A stretch of 64,000 nt of DNA from Periplaneta americana (GCF_040183065.1 NC_091122.1:80725455-80789454); one strand, 5' to 3'; counted from the first letter of the stretch, positions 22,069-35,890 are shown. Translations and numbers: made by a program. The notes: a model not told the origin generated them from the letters alone.

Positions 22069-23323
22069 GTGAAACACAAGTTTAATAAAATGGTTAAAAG
22101 AAAGTCTGTTCTTCCCCAACGCCTTTGCGATGACCGCAGGTCTGAGTTAACTTGGGATTTGGCTAATAAAGACGATCCATTGTTAGGTGAGGTTAGTAAC
22201 ATTGATGTCAGCCATTGTTCAGGGCTTCTATTTCAGGAAAATGATCATATAACGAAAAATAAAACCAACAATAAGCGTCCGCGTAGCAAATCACAACGGG
22301 AGGAAGAAGTGACTGATAAATATTTGAAGGATCTCTTAGCAGATTGTGCATTTTACTTGAAACTTGAAAAGAGCCTAAAATTGGATAAGAGTGAGCGTAC
22401 TTTTCATCTGGGAACTATATCACTGACTATAAAAACAAACAGCAAGATATTTCCGAAGGATGGTGAATACTGGTTATATGTTAGCGAGTTTCCAGATCGA
22501 AGTTTGCTCTACAGTGAATGTTGTAATGATGTTGCGTATTTTCTTATAGACGGAACTTTGGATTTCCAGTTTTATTCAGGTATGTACGTATTTCACAGTT
22601 ACTATTTGCTACCTTGACTTGATATATTTTAATTGCATATAGGTCTATATGTTGCTATTTTAATGTTAGAAGTCAAAATCTACAAGTGGCCACACTGTTA
22701 AGCAATAGGCTATTTGGAAATCATTTATTTATTTTCACACTTAAAGTTTGAAAGTCATGGCCTTGTGAACGAGCATTTCAAAATCAGTGTTATAGGTGTA
22801 AGTGTAGGCCTAATGTTGCACCACAGTCAAGTATATACAGTCACGAAGCTTGAGTTTATGAGGCTACTAGGAACAATAGACTGTGCAGGTACTATTTCGC
22901 ATTGTCTGTAATGAGGCGATAGTAGCGATCCTAGTGGTTAGCAACTATCTATGGATGCATATTTACTACGTATTGAGCTTCGTGACTGTCTATACTAGAC
23001 TGTGGTTGCACTTTATGGTGAATGTTACTTATGTCCCGCCCACTATAGGAGACATAGGGCAGTTTTACACTAATTCTAAACATATTTAGTATAACTTGTT
23101 GTAGATATCTCAGTCATGACAACCTCATACAATATCCTATCAATTGAATAATCGATCTTGCTACGTACAACATAATTATATTATATTATTACCCATTTCA
23201 GCGAGTACTGACGACCACTGCAAAACACGACAATTTGGTCCAGGAAGCATTTTCTTTTGGCACAAGGATGATTTATGTAACATGTTAATAAATTATTTTT
23301 TTAAATACCGGTACATTTTTTAA
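22069..23323 (+). CDS. candidate two-exon gene, about 211 aa, unknown function
   Basis: Exon 1 (22069-22579) starts MKHKFNKMVKRKSVLPQR; Met8 is an alternative start. It has a basic stretch (NNKRPRSKSQREEE), then YLKDLLADCAFYLKLEKSLK, and ends FQFYS at CAG|GTATGT. Exon 2 (23202-23323) follows TTTCAG and joins in phase: ASTDDHCKTRQFGPGSIFFW, then HKDDLCNML and a stop. The intron contains a MITE (22832-22994). No family is recognised. It may be a host gene or a transposon-derived one. Confidence 0.45.
22832..22994. mobile_element. MITE, complete copy, 163 bp
   Basis: Terminal inverted repeats TATATACAGTCACGAAGCTT and its counterpart ending AGCTTCGTGACTGTCTATA. The TA-rich ends suggest a Tc1/mariner-type origin. 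Related copies lie at 20811-20901 and 48480-48627. Confidence 0.7.
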
Positions 23324-23426
23324 TATAATTTGGTCCAGGGAGCATTCTCTTTTGGCACAAGGATGATTTATGTAACATGTTTCTAAATTATTAGTCTTTT
23401 AAATACCGGTACATTCTTTAATAAAT
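23228..23426. repeat. tandem duplication of the end of exon 2 (about 100 bp units)
   Basis: AATTTGGTCCAGG-AGCATT, GGCACAAGGATGATTTATG and AAATACCGGTACATT occur twice, at 23228-23328 and 23329-23426. The first unit is in the exon of the candidate gene; the second lies after its stop. 23430-24366 shows nothing further. Confidence 0.7.
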
Positions 23427-24366
23427 CACTGAAAAACAAATGTGAATATAGGGATATGGAGTGAGTACGAAATTATTATTATTTTTTGGCGCATCATTTT
23501 TACGTAAATAACAACAAATAAAAACTAACATGCCACATATTTTAAGAAATACAGGAAACAAGCATGAATATTATTCACTATTCTTAATGATCTTGGGATA
23601 GAAAAAAAAACGTATGGAATAGAAATTACATACAATTAATGTGCGTGTAATAGACAATAAGCAAACCGTCTTCGATTAATCATTTCAAAACAACGTGAAT
23701 ATAGCGTGGATTGTGTAGGAAAATAATTTTTTTATATGTTGCTCCCAATGTGCATGAAAACAAATGACAATTAACATGGCATATAAACACTATTTGAAGA
23801 AAGATAGGAGATATTAAGTAATATTCAGCGTTCTTAATGATCTTTAGATGGAAAATAACAATGAAATATGTATAAAATAGAAATTACATACAAGTGAGCA
23901 TATAAAAAACGGTAAGTAGAATCATATCTGATTAATAAGCTTAAATTACTCCAGGTTTAGTGTAAGAGTGGTCTATATCTAACGATGTCTCCCAGCAAAT
24001 TACTTAATTCATAAAAATAAAAAACAATTGTATTAGAAGATTGAATTTGTTTATTTTCTCTGAAACTTTCCAAATATCTGTTAGGCAGTCTTTTACATTA
24101 ATTGCCGAAAATTGGTTTATAGCGTAGCATTGGCAGTGATAAAAGTGTGAAATATTCGTTCAGTGGGTGGTGGATACTCTACATTGACCCACTTTATTAT
24201 TATTCCTAATGACTGTATTTGCTTCAGAGAGATCTAAGTGAGTTACCGCACTACCACAGTGTGTTACTTGTGCTGTGGTGTTATGCAACGAGCACAGATG
24301 ACGTAGAGCAGACAAAAGCATACAGCCCCCCACCTTTTTTTTTTCTGCTTTGAATATTTCCCATTG

Positions 24367-24773
24367 CTTCACTGGCTTCTGTGAGACGTATACAGTGATA
24401 AAGAAGTAGTTTTAATCTGCAGCCACAAATACTTTCAACATAAAAACCGTTTGATACCGGTACTTACCTGTACGGTGTGTTCTTATGTATGCAATATTGC
24501 AGGTCCCTCAACTTGTTACAAATATTACACTCGAGAGGTTCAGGATGCAATACGGGGAAATAGGCCATTTCCTTGATATGTCCTGGATCTCTCACATGTT
24601 ATATTGGTAATTAGTAACAAGTAGTGGGGAAGTGTCTACCTACAACAGTGCATTAGAATAAACAGGTAAGTATCAAACGATTTTTATGTTGAAAGTATTT
24701 GTGACTGCAAAACTAAAATCATATGTTTATCACTATATACATCACACAGAAACCAGTGAAGCCAAAGAAAACT
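24367..24773. mobile_element. foldback element with about 105-bp inverted arms
   Basis: Left arm CTTCACTGGCTTCTGTGAGA through TTTCAACATAAAAACCG to CTTACCTGT; right arm is its diverged reverse complement ending ACCAGTGAAGCC. A shorter relative is at 42120-42265. No ORF. Confidence 0.65.
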
Positions 24774-24966
24774 GCCTCCTTTTGTGTAGCTTTTCTCAAA
24801 AAATGGTTCTGGATTGCAGCACTGTAGAGTTGGACCGTTTATGTTCATGAACATCAAAAAAGATATAGGCCTATTAGAAACTGCAAGAGATATAACCAAG
24901 GACTCATGCTACAGAATGCGCGCTGGTTCGAATCCACATGGGGGAAGAAATTTGCTCATGAAATTT

Positions 24967-27900
24967 GCCTGGGAGTGTCGCCTTGTCGTGGCAGAGGGGC
25001 TCAGTAACCGATGATCCAGATGTCTGAGCCAGGGAGCGTAAGCTGCTGGCCAGAAAGAGGTGAGGGGAAGCGAAGAACACTCACAATGGATAGATGGGAC
25101 TCGTAAGTCATGGAAGACGACTCGTCTAGGAGAAAAACCTCTGAAATAAAATCCCTTACCCAGGATTAAGGGTGAAGTCTCTAACGGTCCAAGGTGAGCA
25201 GGGAGCGATCCTCCCCATGGGGCTGAAACATTGGGAAGCTGGGTCAGAAGCTTTAAGATGGCAGCCCCGTCACTGACCTTACCCTGTGTGGCACTCGTAA
25301 CGCAACCAGGGGACATTTAATTACTGATAAACATTAAGGAAATAGCCAGACGGAAAATAATATGACAACCAAAGCTAGGAAAAAGGACAAACGATTAGGA
25401 ATAATGAATAGAGTAAATCTTGCCAGCTGGAATGTGAGGGGACTGTCACATAAAGAATTATAATTGGAAAATGAACTGAAGAAAATGAATATAGTTATAG
25501 CAATAGCTACAGAAACAAAAAAGAAATTAAAGAGTACAAAAGACTTAAGTGAATATATAATGTTTTATAGTGGACTAACTTACCACAAAATAAAAGAGCC
25601 ACATCTGGAGTTGCAATTTTATTAAAACAAAGTTGGAAAAGAAGAATTCATAGCTACAACTTTATAATTGATAGAATAATTAACTTACCGGTAAGGATAC
25701 TATTTCAAAGAAAATATATGACAATAATAGGAATATATGCACCCGAAGAAGGAAGAAAAGAGACAGCATAGAATTTTATGACCTATTGCAGGAGCACTTA
25801 AATTCGGTGAATGAAACAGATTACTTAGTGGTATGTGGTGATTTCAGTGCACGAGTGGGAAACCAACCAGTCGGTAAAATCCTAGGAACAAATGGTGAAA
25901 ATGTTTTAAATGAAAATGGAAAGTCCTTAATTAATTTTGCTACGTTTAATGAATTGAAGACTACAAATACATTTTTTAAACATAAAAATATTCATAAATA
26001 CACATGGAGCGCAAGAGGAACAAAATCCATTATAGATTATGTGCTCACCAATACGGAACTATCTCTGCAAATAATGGATACAAGAACATATAGAGGATGT
26101 GATATATATTCCGATCATTATATGGTTAAATCAACAATAATCGAGAAAGCAAATTGGATAAATACGAAAAACAAAACTCAACAAGCCAATAAAAGCTGCT
26201 ACAAAGTACACCTCCTACAACAAGAGAGTATTAGGAAATTATACTCAGATAGACTGAAACAATATATGGATCACAGAGCTGTAAATTTAAATATAAATCA
26301 GGAATGGGAAGAATTAAAAAATACCAACTTAAAAGTGGCAGATGAAGTTTTGGGTAAGAGAAAGAAAGAAGGACCAAGAAAAGGACTGAAAATATGGAAT
26401 GAAGAAATAGAGAAAACAATAAAAGATAAGTAAGAAGCATACCTGAAATGGATACAATCAAAGTCACCTGCAGATAGAAGTGAATATAAAAGGAAATGTG
26501 CCATAGTAAAGAAAGAAGTAAGAAAATTGAACAGAGAAAGTTGGGACAAATATATATCCAACATAGAGTGCGACGTACATGCATCTCAAGGAAAGGCTTA
26601 CAAAATAATGAACCACTTAAACAAATCAGAAAGAGATACGGCAATTATTAACAATATAAAAGAAGAGGATTGGTTACAACATTATAAAGATATTTGGACA
26701 AATGCAACAGAAATAGACATTGATCCATATACCGACGAAATTGAAACCGTAGATTTAATTACATACTGGGAATTAGATGAAATGTTCAAAAATTCTAAAA
26801 ATAGGAAAGCCCTGGGAGGAAATGGGATGAATTTAGAGCTCCTTAAGTATTTACCGTTTGAATTTAAATATAGACTTCTAGATATTATGAATTTATGTTG
26901 GAAAACATACAGGATACCTGAGGAATGGCTGGAGGGAAAAATATTTTCAATTTTTAAAAAAGGAAATAGACATGAATGCACAAAATATAGAGGAATAAAC
27001 CTTTTGAATTCAGCTTATAAGATATATGCAAAAATAGTGACGAGAAGAATAAATGTAATTAATGAAGCTCTGCTGAAAGAAGAACAATGTGGATTCAGGA
27101 AGGGACGTTCTTGTTCAGACTGTGTATTTATAATGCAACAACTTATACAAAAAAGAAGAGAATTCAACCTGCCAACATATATCCTATTCATAGATTATGA
27201 GAAGGCATTTGATAGTGTTATAATAAATAAACTATGGAATATAATGGAAAATAAAGGATACCCAAAACATATACTTAAGGTGATTCAGAGTCTGTATAGG
27301 AAAACATATATAAGTATAGAAAATGGAGAAGGAATTACGAATAGTATGGTGGCAATAAACCAGGGAGTGAAACAGGGATGCCCATTGTCACCAGCAATTT
27401 TTAATGTATATATAGACGCAGTCATTGAAGAATGGCAAAGTATTTTAACAGAACATTTTATAGTCGGCAAAGAGAGCATAGATACTCTTTTGTTTGCCGA
27501 TGATCAAGTGATTTTCAGTAATTCAGAAGACGGTTTGCAAATAGCAACAAATAAGTTATTAAGAGTTATTAAAGAGTTATCCTCAACAAAAACTAAAGCA
27601 GTGGGCTTTCTGGGGACTAGGCATTTAAGGACCAAAATAGTAATAGAGGATAAAATAATTGAGCAGGTGAGTAGTTTTAATTATTTGGGCTGCAACGTAT
27701 CCTATTGCGAAAATAACGATGTTAACAACAAAATAAATAAATTCCAGAGAATGTGCGGTACAATAAAAAGAACTTTATCCCGGAAAACACTATAAGAGAC
27801 CCAACTAAAATTCTATGAAGTAATGGCAGTCCCTGTTATTATGTATGGCAGTGAAAGCTGGGCATTGACTCGATCAGAAAGAAGAAGGATAGAGGCTGCA

Positions 27901-28157
27901 GAGATGAGATTTCTGAGATCAGTGGCACAGATCAGCACAGACATAAGGACGGAACTGGAAATTTTCAACTTAAACGACAGATTAGCAAGACAAAAGAAAA
28001 ACTGGAAAGAACATATATTAAGGATGAATGAAGACAGATTCCCAAAAAAAATACTGAACTACAGACCGGAAGGAAGGAGGAATGTCGGAAGACCCCGCAA
28101 TAGGTGGGAGGACACTTTCCAAGAGGAAGGAACTGGCCACCAGGCCTAAACCTTGAA

Positions 28158-28190
<33 letters not shown>

Positions 28191-28191
28191 A
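24967..28191 (+). mobile_element. APE-type LINE (RTE/CR1-like, clade unresolved), nearly full length
   Basis: A 395-bp GC-richer 5' leader, an ORF2 remnant from 25362 to 28149, and a 3' end made of GAT repeats (28157-28190). Simple-repeat tails are common in RTE-type elements. It interrupts a SINE. No ORF1 is seen. Confidence 0.75.
25362..28149 (+). pseudogene. LINE ORF2: APE endonuclease and reverse transcriptase
   Basis: APE motifs: NLASWNVRGLSHKE near 25420, ATETKKKLKSTKD, VVCGDFSARVGN, YTWSARGTKSIIDYVLTN, and YSDHYMVKS. RT (26527-27795): ALGGNGMNLELLKYL, YILFIDYEKAFDSVI, VKQGCPLSPAIFN, LLFADDQVIF. The C-terminal region (27823-28149) has VIMYGSESWALTRSE and GRRNVGRPRNRWED. Breaks lie at about 25460, between 25560 and 25790, at 26433 and at 27794. 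Otherwise the order and length are as expected for an RTE/CR1-like ORF2. Confidence 0.85.
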
Positions 28192-28407
28192 TTTTGGCCA
28201 GTGTATGGGACCGGTGCCCACCCAGCATCGTGATGCACTTGGGGAGCCATGATAGGTTTCACAAACCAGCTATAACAGCTAATCACACGATACCGCCATT
28301 CTGGTTGGATGATCGTCCACCTCTGTTTCGGCATATGGACGTGAGGCCAGCAGCCAGCTGGTCGGTCTTGGCCCTTAAAAGTGCTGTAGTGCCATGGATT
28401 TTTTTTT

Positions 28408-31400
28408 TAAGAGATGATATAAGATCAGTACAGATCTCCATGTACAAAATTTAGGCACCCATACACTGTATTGCTCAATATAGGCAAAATTTTCTCTTCC
28501 CCCATATGGTTCATTCAAAGATTCTAGGTTCTCATACAATGTATGGCCTTCTTGACAGCACTGGACAAAAGCATCATTGGACAGAGTGAAGCTGCTTTGA
28601 TGGACTTGACGCCATCTTGTTGCTACCAAAACATTGCAAAATAGCTAAGACTATGTTAAGATCTTATGATAATAGGAATTCCATATGTCCCTAATTTTCT
28701 GAAGGAGTCACAGTTTCTTTTTTGTTTCGTAACACAGAATCGATAAGCACATATTTTTTTTTAGCAAAAATTGGAAAAGTGTCATCAATAAATCACATAG
28801 GCTACATAGGCCTACATAAATACATACCAGTTGTTTAAGTTGACAGCTCTTCAAAATGCAGTATGGTATTTAAAAAAAAAAGAAAACACTTTGACCTTAT
28901 TTTATCATTGGTCCAATAAAAATGCTAACCTACAATAATTACTCGTACTTTGATAGGTTGATCCATTTGCTTTGAGTTAATAATGCAACTGGTTACTTAA
29001 TGTATAATATCATCTCTTCCTTTTGCCAGTATTTCGTATAGATGTTTGTTTTGTTTAGAGAAAATGGAATCCCCTTAACCGTATAAAAATTTTATGCTCT
29101 TCGTTAAAATTGTTTTGCTATAGCATTTGTAGGGGACATAATCAAGTTGACAAGAACCTTATTTTTCAAATGAAAAAAGGCGCCCTAAATAAGGTTTCAT
29201 AAGGGTTAAAATGTTACCATAGTTACTGCATTATTATTGATGTTTGCAAATGGAAGTAACATATGAAGTAGAAGATTTCAGAAATATTTAAAATAATTTC
29301 TACTAATTGCTGGTTGCAATTCTTTCTTTAGTATCTATGTAAAATGAAATGCATAGAAAAAACTAAAATGAAAGAATTTATAGCCAAATGTCATTTAACT
29401 AATACATAATATAAATACCGGTATTATTTAACTTATTTAGGAAAATTATTGTTTCACTTGTGTTTCTTCATGCTGTAAACTACTGTATAACATACCTGTA
29501 TTTATTATAGTACAGGCAGAATTAATAGGCGGGTTTTTGGTTTGGTACGGAAACAACTCACTCCACACTTTCTCTAGCGGTTTATGACCTGAACAAAGAG
29601 ACCTTTCCGTTGCTCCGTTCGAATGTTAGTTATTGACAAATGCTCGTCTGTAATACTACTGTGCTGCAGTATGTTCGTAAATACAATGTATCTCATTATA
29701 AATAGTATTTTTAAACAGTTACTAATCATCCGAGTACTGTAATTGCTATCATGTCTCATCGGGCCCTGATATCAGAAGCCTTACTAAAGGTGTTATTTAT
29801 CAACTTCACTGTTCCTTGAAAGAACTGTGAGGACATTAAAAATGTCCTGTCATCAATGCAGACAGTCACTGTCAAAGGCCAGTGGCGCTTCTTTACGATC
29901 GGTCCAGAGAATTTGTGCAAAAGGGAGAAGAATAGCAGTAAAACAATGATCCTATGGAGCCTAATTTTACATTTAAATTACTAATATATTTTTTTAGCTA
30001 TTGTAACATTTTATTTTATGTTATATGATGTTGTTTATTTAAGACATTAACAATGGAAAATTGTTTCATTACTTAGATAGTTGAAGACCATTATTAAGTT
30101 AATTTAATTTTTTTAGAAATTGTTCACGGAAAACATAAATTTCTTAATTGGTATGCTAATTATATCTCTGTCAAATGGAGTATTATATTGTAGTCTACTA
30201 CATATTCTTAACTGCTAAAATTTTAGGAGTCCAGTGTTAGTTATAATTAGATAAAATACATTACGTTTGGGAATAAAATATTATTAGGATCATAAAATGA
30301 AATATTATTTAATAACTTGTCAATAATACATTAACTTGAGTAGATATAACTGTCATTGGCGACTATTTTATCGACTTTTTTTCAGCGAATATTTGCTGTT
30401 TCAACACATCTTATATTGAATTGTTGATGGACTTCAATAATAGGCTACAGACGTATAAACAAAACTGATTGAAACTCACTGTATAGAATCAGAATAGTGC
30501 TGAGTGCCCAATTTATAAAACGATTTTTTGTGTCATACTTATTATGTTATTTATTTTATTAAGCTAAGCCATTTGTAAGTGTGCTCGTTCATGTTGTAAT
30601 AATATACATATTCCAAAATCAGTAAACAGACATTAATATTTTGTACTTTAATTTTTAGTTTTATCGTGATTTATAAAGTTGGTAAGTATAGTGCATAAAC
30701 ATTATTTAGTATTTACTATTTCAACACAACATTCTGAAAATACATAAATACAAAATATTTGTGTAATGCTAAATATTTGATTTATATAGGTTTACATTAC
30801 ACTTTATTACATTTGTGAAATAGCTTAACTTGCGAAATATTATAATGATAATATTGAGTAAAGAACGTAGGTCCTGTTTGTAATTATTACAAATTACGTT
30901 ATTATTTTATTTATTTTCTAAGTTTTCCTGTAGCGAAAAAGTATCAATGGAGGAGAAAGTTATTTGGGACAGGACCATACACCAAGCAGGTTGTGAGGGG
31001 TGTAGGAGTTGGGGTAGTCAAGTAGGGGTTCGCCAGACCCGCCGATTTCTTCTGCCCCTAGTATAGTAGGAGGATCGTTTTGACTGAAGTATATCGTCTT
31101 CTTCAGTTACTTCATCTTGACTGATATTTATTATTCAATAATATCATAGTTTTCAGTTTAATAGTAGTTCCACAGTACTGTATATGGTAATACAGTACTC
31201 ATAAAGTGAATATGACAAGGATGATGTTAATGACTTTTAAATGATTTAGTTCTGTAAAATAATATCCCAATTTTTTGTAATATGATTATTTATTCTGGTC
31301 AATCTTCAATATTGCCCCACACCACACATGGAACTGACGCCTGATTCAAATTTATTTATGGGATGGGTTAGATGGGTTAATTGAGGGGATAGCTAAGTGA

Positions 31401-32619
31401 CATTAAGTCGAGTATGTGACGTGGTTAGTGAGTTAGTTGAGGGCATTATTTAAGTGATGTAAGACTGAGGAATTGTGTAGTGTGGGGAGATACCGAAGTT
31501 TCACCTTTATTCTTTATATTTTTATTGCATTCAGTTGAAGAGAAACCTAGCTACACCAAATGCTGGCTTTTCTATAACATGCGACACTGAAAGTTTCAAT
31601 TTGGGTTAAGTTAGGTTAGCTTCGCTCGTAAATGCTTAAGTATGCAAAGCCTATGTTTTATTTTGTGGTATCGTGATTATAAAAATTAATTGCAATAATA
31701 GCAATACATTATTCCTTTCTCTTAATCAGACTAATGCACGAACAATATGATTCTAACCTAGGCTAAATCATTACATAATAAATACATTCCACGCATACAT
31801 ATTTATACATTTAGGTGCAAAGTTACCTATTCCAGAAATTTTCTTTGAAAATCCATTTGTGTAGTCATACGCAGCACATGTAGGCATCTGGAAATTAGTT
31901 GAGTTATGAATAAAACGACGATGTAACACCACAGTCAACTGTCCATGTGCTAAGCAGGAGCTAATGTTTTGGGAGCATCATGATGGCAACTGTCCCCAAG
32001 TGCGGCTTCACCTCCAAACTGCTTTTGTCTTCTGTGTTCGTTGGTGTTATGCAAATGGTCACTGGAAAATAAGTTATACCGGTACTTCAAACTAAATAAA
32101 TGCCATTTTATGATATATATTACTGGAGAAAAAAACTTACTTCACTTACAGATACTAGTAGGTGGGGAATTACTGGAAATGACCATAACTGTCAACGATT
32201 TAGGCATATTATTCATACATAGGCTATATTTGAACTTGTATGTCGTTTTCTTAAACTTGTAGGATTTATCTGTAGATATCCCATAGGGTCTATATGACTA
32301 TAGGATATCGGTAGTATGTTTACGAGAATTTATGTTGGCTAGATTGGAGAATGGGGTGATGTTATAAGATTGACGTCATTGGTTAGTGTGGTTACTTTTT
32401 GTTTTTTAGGGTAAGTATATAGGTGGCTGTGGATTCCAGTGGTTGGGTTGGTGCATGTATAAATTTTATTAGTGGTTGGTATTGCTGAAGTTTGAATAAA
32501 AGAATCTTGATATACACAAAATCCTCTTCATAAGATTGTTTAAAAATTCTATTTCTTTTCATTATTTAGGCCTATATCAAACCTTGAATTTTGCAGTATT
32601 ATATGAAAATTGAATATTA
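28408..32619. other. AT-rich stretch without recognisable genes
   Basis: Only short ORFs. A GAAGAAGACGATATAC-like stretch near 31090 and GGTTAAGTTAGGTTAG near 31605 are simple low-information sequence. I could not support any feature here. Confidence 0.4.
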
Positions 32620-32621
32620 AG

Positions 32622-32860
32622 CCACCGGCGTGGCTCGGTCGGTTAAGACGCTTGCTTTCCATTCTGAAGTTGTGCTCAGGCGCGGGTTCGATCTCCGCTT
32701 GGACTGAATATCTGGTTGGGTTTTTTCCGAGGTTTTTCCCAATCGTAAGGTGAATGCCAGGTCACAGTATAAAGAAGATACAGTAGAGACAACTCTTGTC
32801 AGCACCTTTGATGTTGTTGGTACTAAAATCAAGCTCAGGGAGGTCTAGTTCTCAATGAAT
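32622..32860 (+). repeat. tRNA-derived SINE
   Basis: Head: GGCGTGGCTCGGTCGGTTAA (A box region) and GCGCGGGTTCGATCTCCGC (B box), then the insect SINE core GGTTGGGTTTTTTCCGAGG. This is the common polyneopteran/hemipteran type. The usual 3' body (as at 47455-47570) is not present, and the end is uncertain. 32861-33799 shows only a small direct repeat (ATTCTTACCTTCTTCCATT, twice near 33370 and 33425). Confidence 0.75.
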
Positions 32861-33799
32861 CCAACCATGTCGCTAGTATCGGCAGAGCTAACAGCTGATT
32901 TTAGCGATCAGCTGTTCAAACATGCTAAATTTTCAGATGAAACTTTGTATTAATTGTTATAATTACTCCTTTGTTCTATAGTGATATTTGTGTCTTATTA
33001 TGTAGGTCTAATGAAAATTCACTATATACTATAGCGAAGTGCTTACCATTTATTCTCTTTCTTCATATCCATTGCATTTCATCTTGGATCATAATATGTT
33101 GTAAAATACATACATCAGGGAAACATTTAATAAATAAACAAAAATTCGAGGTAACCTGTTCTAATTAAAAATGTGTAGGCTACTATTGTAGGCACAAAGA
33201 GAGCCTAATAATTATCTACTGCAACTTTTATCACATAACTACGTAATCCTTAAATCATTATGGTGTGCTACACTTGGAGGACAATGCTTAATTGGCAACA
33301 GTTAAATCCCGATAATTTCTTTCACTTTTCCTTTGCTGTAATAAGGCTACGTTTGAATTACAATATTCTTACCTTCTTCCATTTTCGTAAAAGCTATATT
33401 GCAGTAACATATTTGAATTAACAAATTCTTACCTTCTTCCATTCTCGTAAAGGATTTTTTATAGTCAGTAATACAAATTCTTAACACCATAGCTAGTCAC
33501 AAGAATCCTACACCAAACCCTAATTACGTCTTATAATTTTATAAGAGTCGAACTCAAGAAATAATTCCCTTACAAAGCTGGCTTATTACTATGGGCAAAA
33601 ATCATTATGTATGTAAATTTTGACATTTTTTAACTCCTTCATATGCATAGTAATTACTTAGGCCTATCTCTATACAATCTTCGAACCCAGGAAATAATGC
33701 ACTCACGGAGTTCAAACTATGGCATGTTACTACACGGGCAAGTCAGTGCTCATATCAATTTTTCTATCTTTTCAATCACTCTTTCACAGCTAGATCCAA

Positions 33800-34172
33800 G
33801 AGCTAGTCCCATTGCTCTAATTTCCGGCAGCCAATCACGTTGCAGATCGGCTACATTTAAACATGTGCGTCTTGTAATTCGCTGATGAAGAAGTCATGCA
33901 TTTCCTAAGGCTCGATAAATACTTAATATAATCGCCCGCCATTTTGGCTCTTTTGTTGGCGTTCGCAGAAAGCACACAAGGATGTTATTTGCTGCTCAAT
34001 TATTTGCTGAATTACAGTGCGTTTGATTTATTATCATAGGATCTACGACATGATAATGTTTAACGGTTTGGCAAATAGATCCCTCGTCTGGTAGCTCAGC
34101 AATGAAAGAACAAAAATGGCGAACGATACTACCTACCTAGATTTTATAGAGCCTTCACTTCCTAAGACGTAT
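33800..34172 (+). repeat. dispersed repeat, copy 2
   Basis: Same repeat as 21188-21566 in the same orientation, ending at CTTCACTTCCTAAGACGT. 34173-35057 has no recognisable feature. Confidence 0.6.
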
Positions 34173-35604
34173 AGTCGACACAACATATGATGAGGTACCA
34201 AATAATCAAACATGGCTGCACTTCAGTGCTACCAACCTTGAACGTAAAGCACTAATGTTAATAATGTTCATGGCTTAAACTACCTTATTTTTCTCTTATG
34301 CCGCAATAAGTTCTTCTTAAAACTATATTACATTCATTCCTATTTTTATTTTTCATTTATTTTGGTACACACATTCCTCTTTGAAACCTGATCAGCAAGA
34401 ATTTCAATAAACATATAAGTAAAATAGTAGATAGCCTAATTATATTAAATTGCCCTATTTTTTTTCAAGGGCATCATCCCAGAAGGGCATATGAGCAAAA
34501 CTGCACCTTTACATTAGAACCATTTAAATATAGAATAATTATTCTATCCTTGTTTACATAACAAGGTACATTTCTGATCTGTCCTCATGCCCATTGTAAT
34601 TAACAAACGTTAGTTCAAACATAAAGTTTCTATTGAAATATTTCAATAACCCTGCATTTGTTCATGCGCCCTTTTGGTATGATATCCTCGAAATATTCAA
34701 TAGGGCATTGGGATTTTTGAAATTAAATAAATAACATTTTTAATAAACAGATACAGAAAATGTAAAATATCATACTTACTTTTGATTGCCAATTTTTATA
34801 TAAGAAGAATTAATTTTGTATGATGGAATTTGTTTCAACCAGCAAAAGGAACAGAACTGAAATATTTGTATTATTTTAGAAATAATGGAGGGAGAAGTGT
34901 ATGTGTGTGTGACATAATAACCAAACTTCTTTTTATTATATGCATATATTTATATAGAACATTATGGAATGATATTCAATCAGAATAATACAATTTTAAT
35001 ATTCCAGCCTTTGCCTCAGGACAAAAATAAAATAATTATAATTTTTTGACAGACATATTATGGTCCTCGAGCATTCATGTTCTTTGCACAATGTTCTAAT
35101 AATTCTGAAATGGTCATATTGTCGAATTTCCAGACGTCCTCTGCTTTAACTAGTCCCTTGATCATATTCGGTGGACCTATCTTGGCATCATAAGATCCTT
35201 TGAGACTGAAAGAAAGACAGAAGTTGATTTAAGAGATGGTCAATATTAGAAGGGGATCTGTGTAGATTTTATATAAGAAAATTTGGACACAAACCCTTTT
35301 AACAGCAACAGTAAATGAATGAATTTTTTAGTCGAATTGTAGTGGACATTATGCTGACAACACTGGACTTGTCAATAAATCACGTTTTTCGGAGGAAAAA
35401 TTAAAATTAGAATCAAGAAAATATGTTATACATAGTATATAAATTAACACTGCATTAATAAGATTTGTATAAAAAAATGTGACATCAAGCTCTGAAAGAG
35501 AAATGTTGAAAATAAGCCAACTTTTAACGCACATCTCAAGGACCTGGCAAGTTTTGAAGCAAAATACCACCCTCACAGAAATATATTCGTTGGGTTTTTA
35601 AATC

Positions 35605-35607
35605 TAG

Positions 35608-35645
<38 letters not shown>
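35605..35645. repeat. (AT)n microsatellite
   Basis: An uninterrupted AT run inside the last intron of the minus-strand gene. A second such run is at about 38722-38760. Confidence 0.95.
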
Positions 35646-35649
<4 letters not shown>

Positions 35650-35729
35650 AGAAAGCAACATATGGTGGGTTTTGATATGAGATGTCTGATCATCAGAGAC
35701 ACATTTACTTTCCTTGACTTAGTGATGGC

Positions 35730-35890
35730 CTCTCATGCGCCTATCCTGCTGTATGTTATGCAATCTTCTGTCATGGATGTCGGAAGGTTGGTGTACTCAG
35801 CGAAGAGACCAACGAAATAAGCTGTACCCGTTTCTTGGAGCACCATGATAGCTAATCCCAGGAAGTGAAAATATGTTGTTAAGTCTTAAG
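35730..35890 (-). pseudogene. histone H3-like fragment, copy A (interrupted at 35891)
   Basis: The minus strand reads LAIMVLQETGTAYFVGLFAE, then YTNL, close to the H3 core around alpha-2 (family: [22 protein letters not shown]). The reading continues past the inserted element at 37879-37965. Not spliced; lacks the N-terminal tail. Confidence 0.55.

Larger units (their letters stand above)
24865..28407 (+). repeat. tRNA-derived SINE split by a LINE (24865-24966 and 28192-28407)
   Basis: The head has a B-box-like GGTTCGAATCC and GGGGGAAGAAATTTGCTCAT. The body resumes right after the LINE tail with CCAGTGTATGGGACCGGTGC and ends at GCCATGGATTTTTTTTTT. Comparison with the intact relative at 52600-52950 shows the two parts are contiguous there, and the break falls at ATTT(T)GGCC. 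The first part of the tRNA-like region is strongly diverged. Confidence 0.7.

Noticed and set aside
28018-28228. ORFs with poly-His, poly-Asp or poly-Ser
   Set aside because: Translations of the GAT repeat at the LINE tail.
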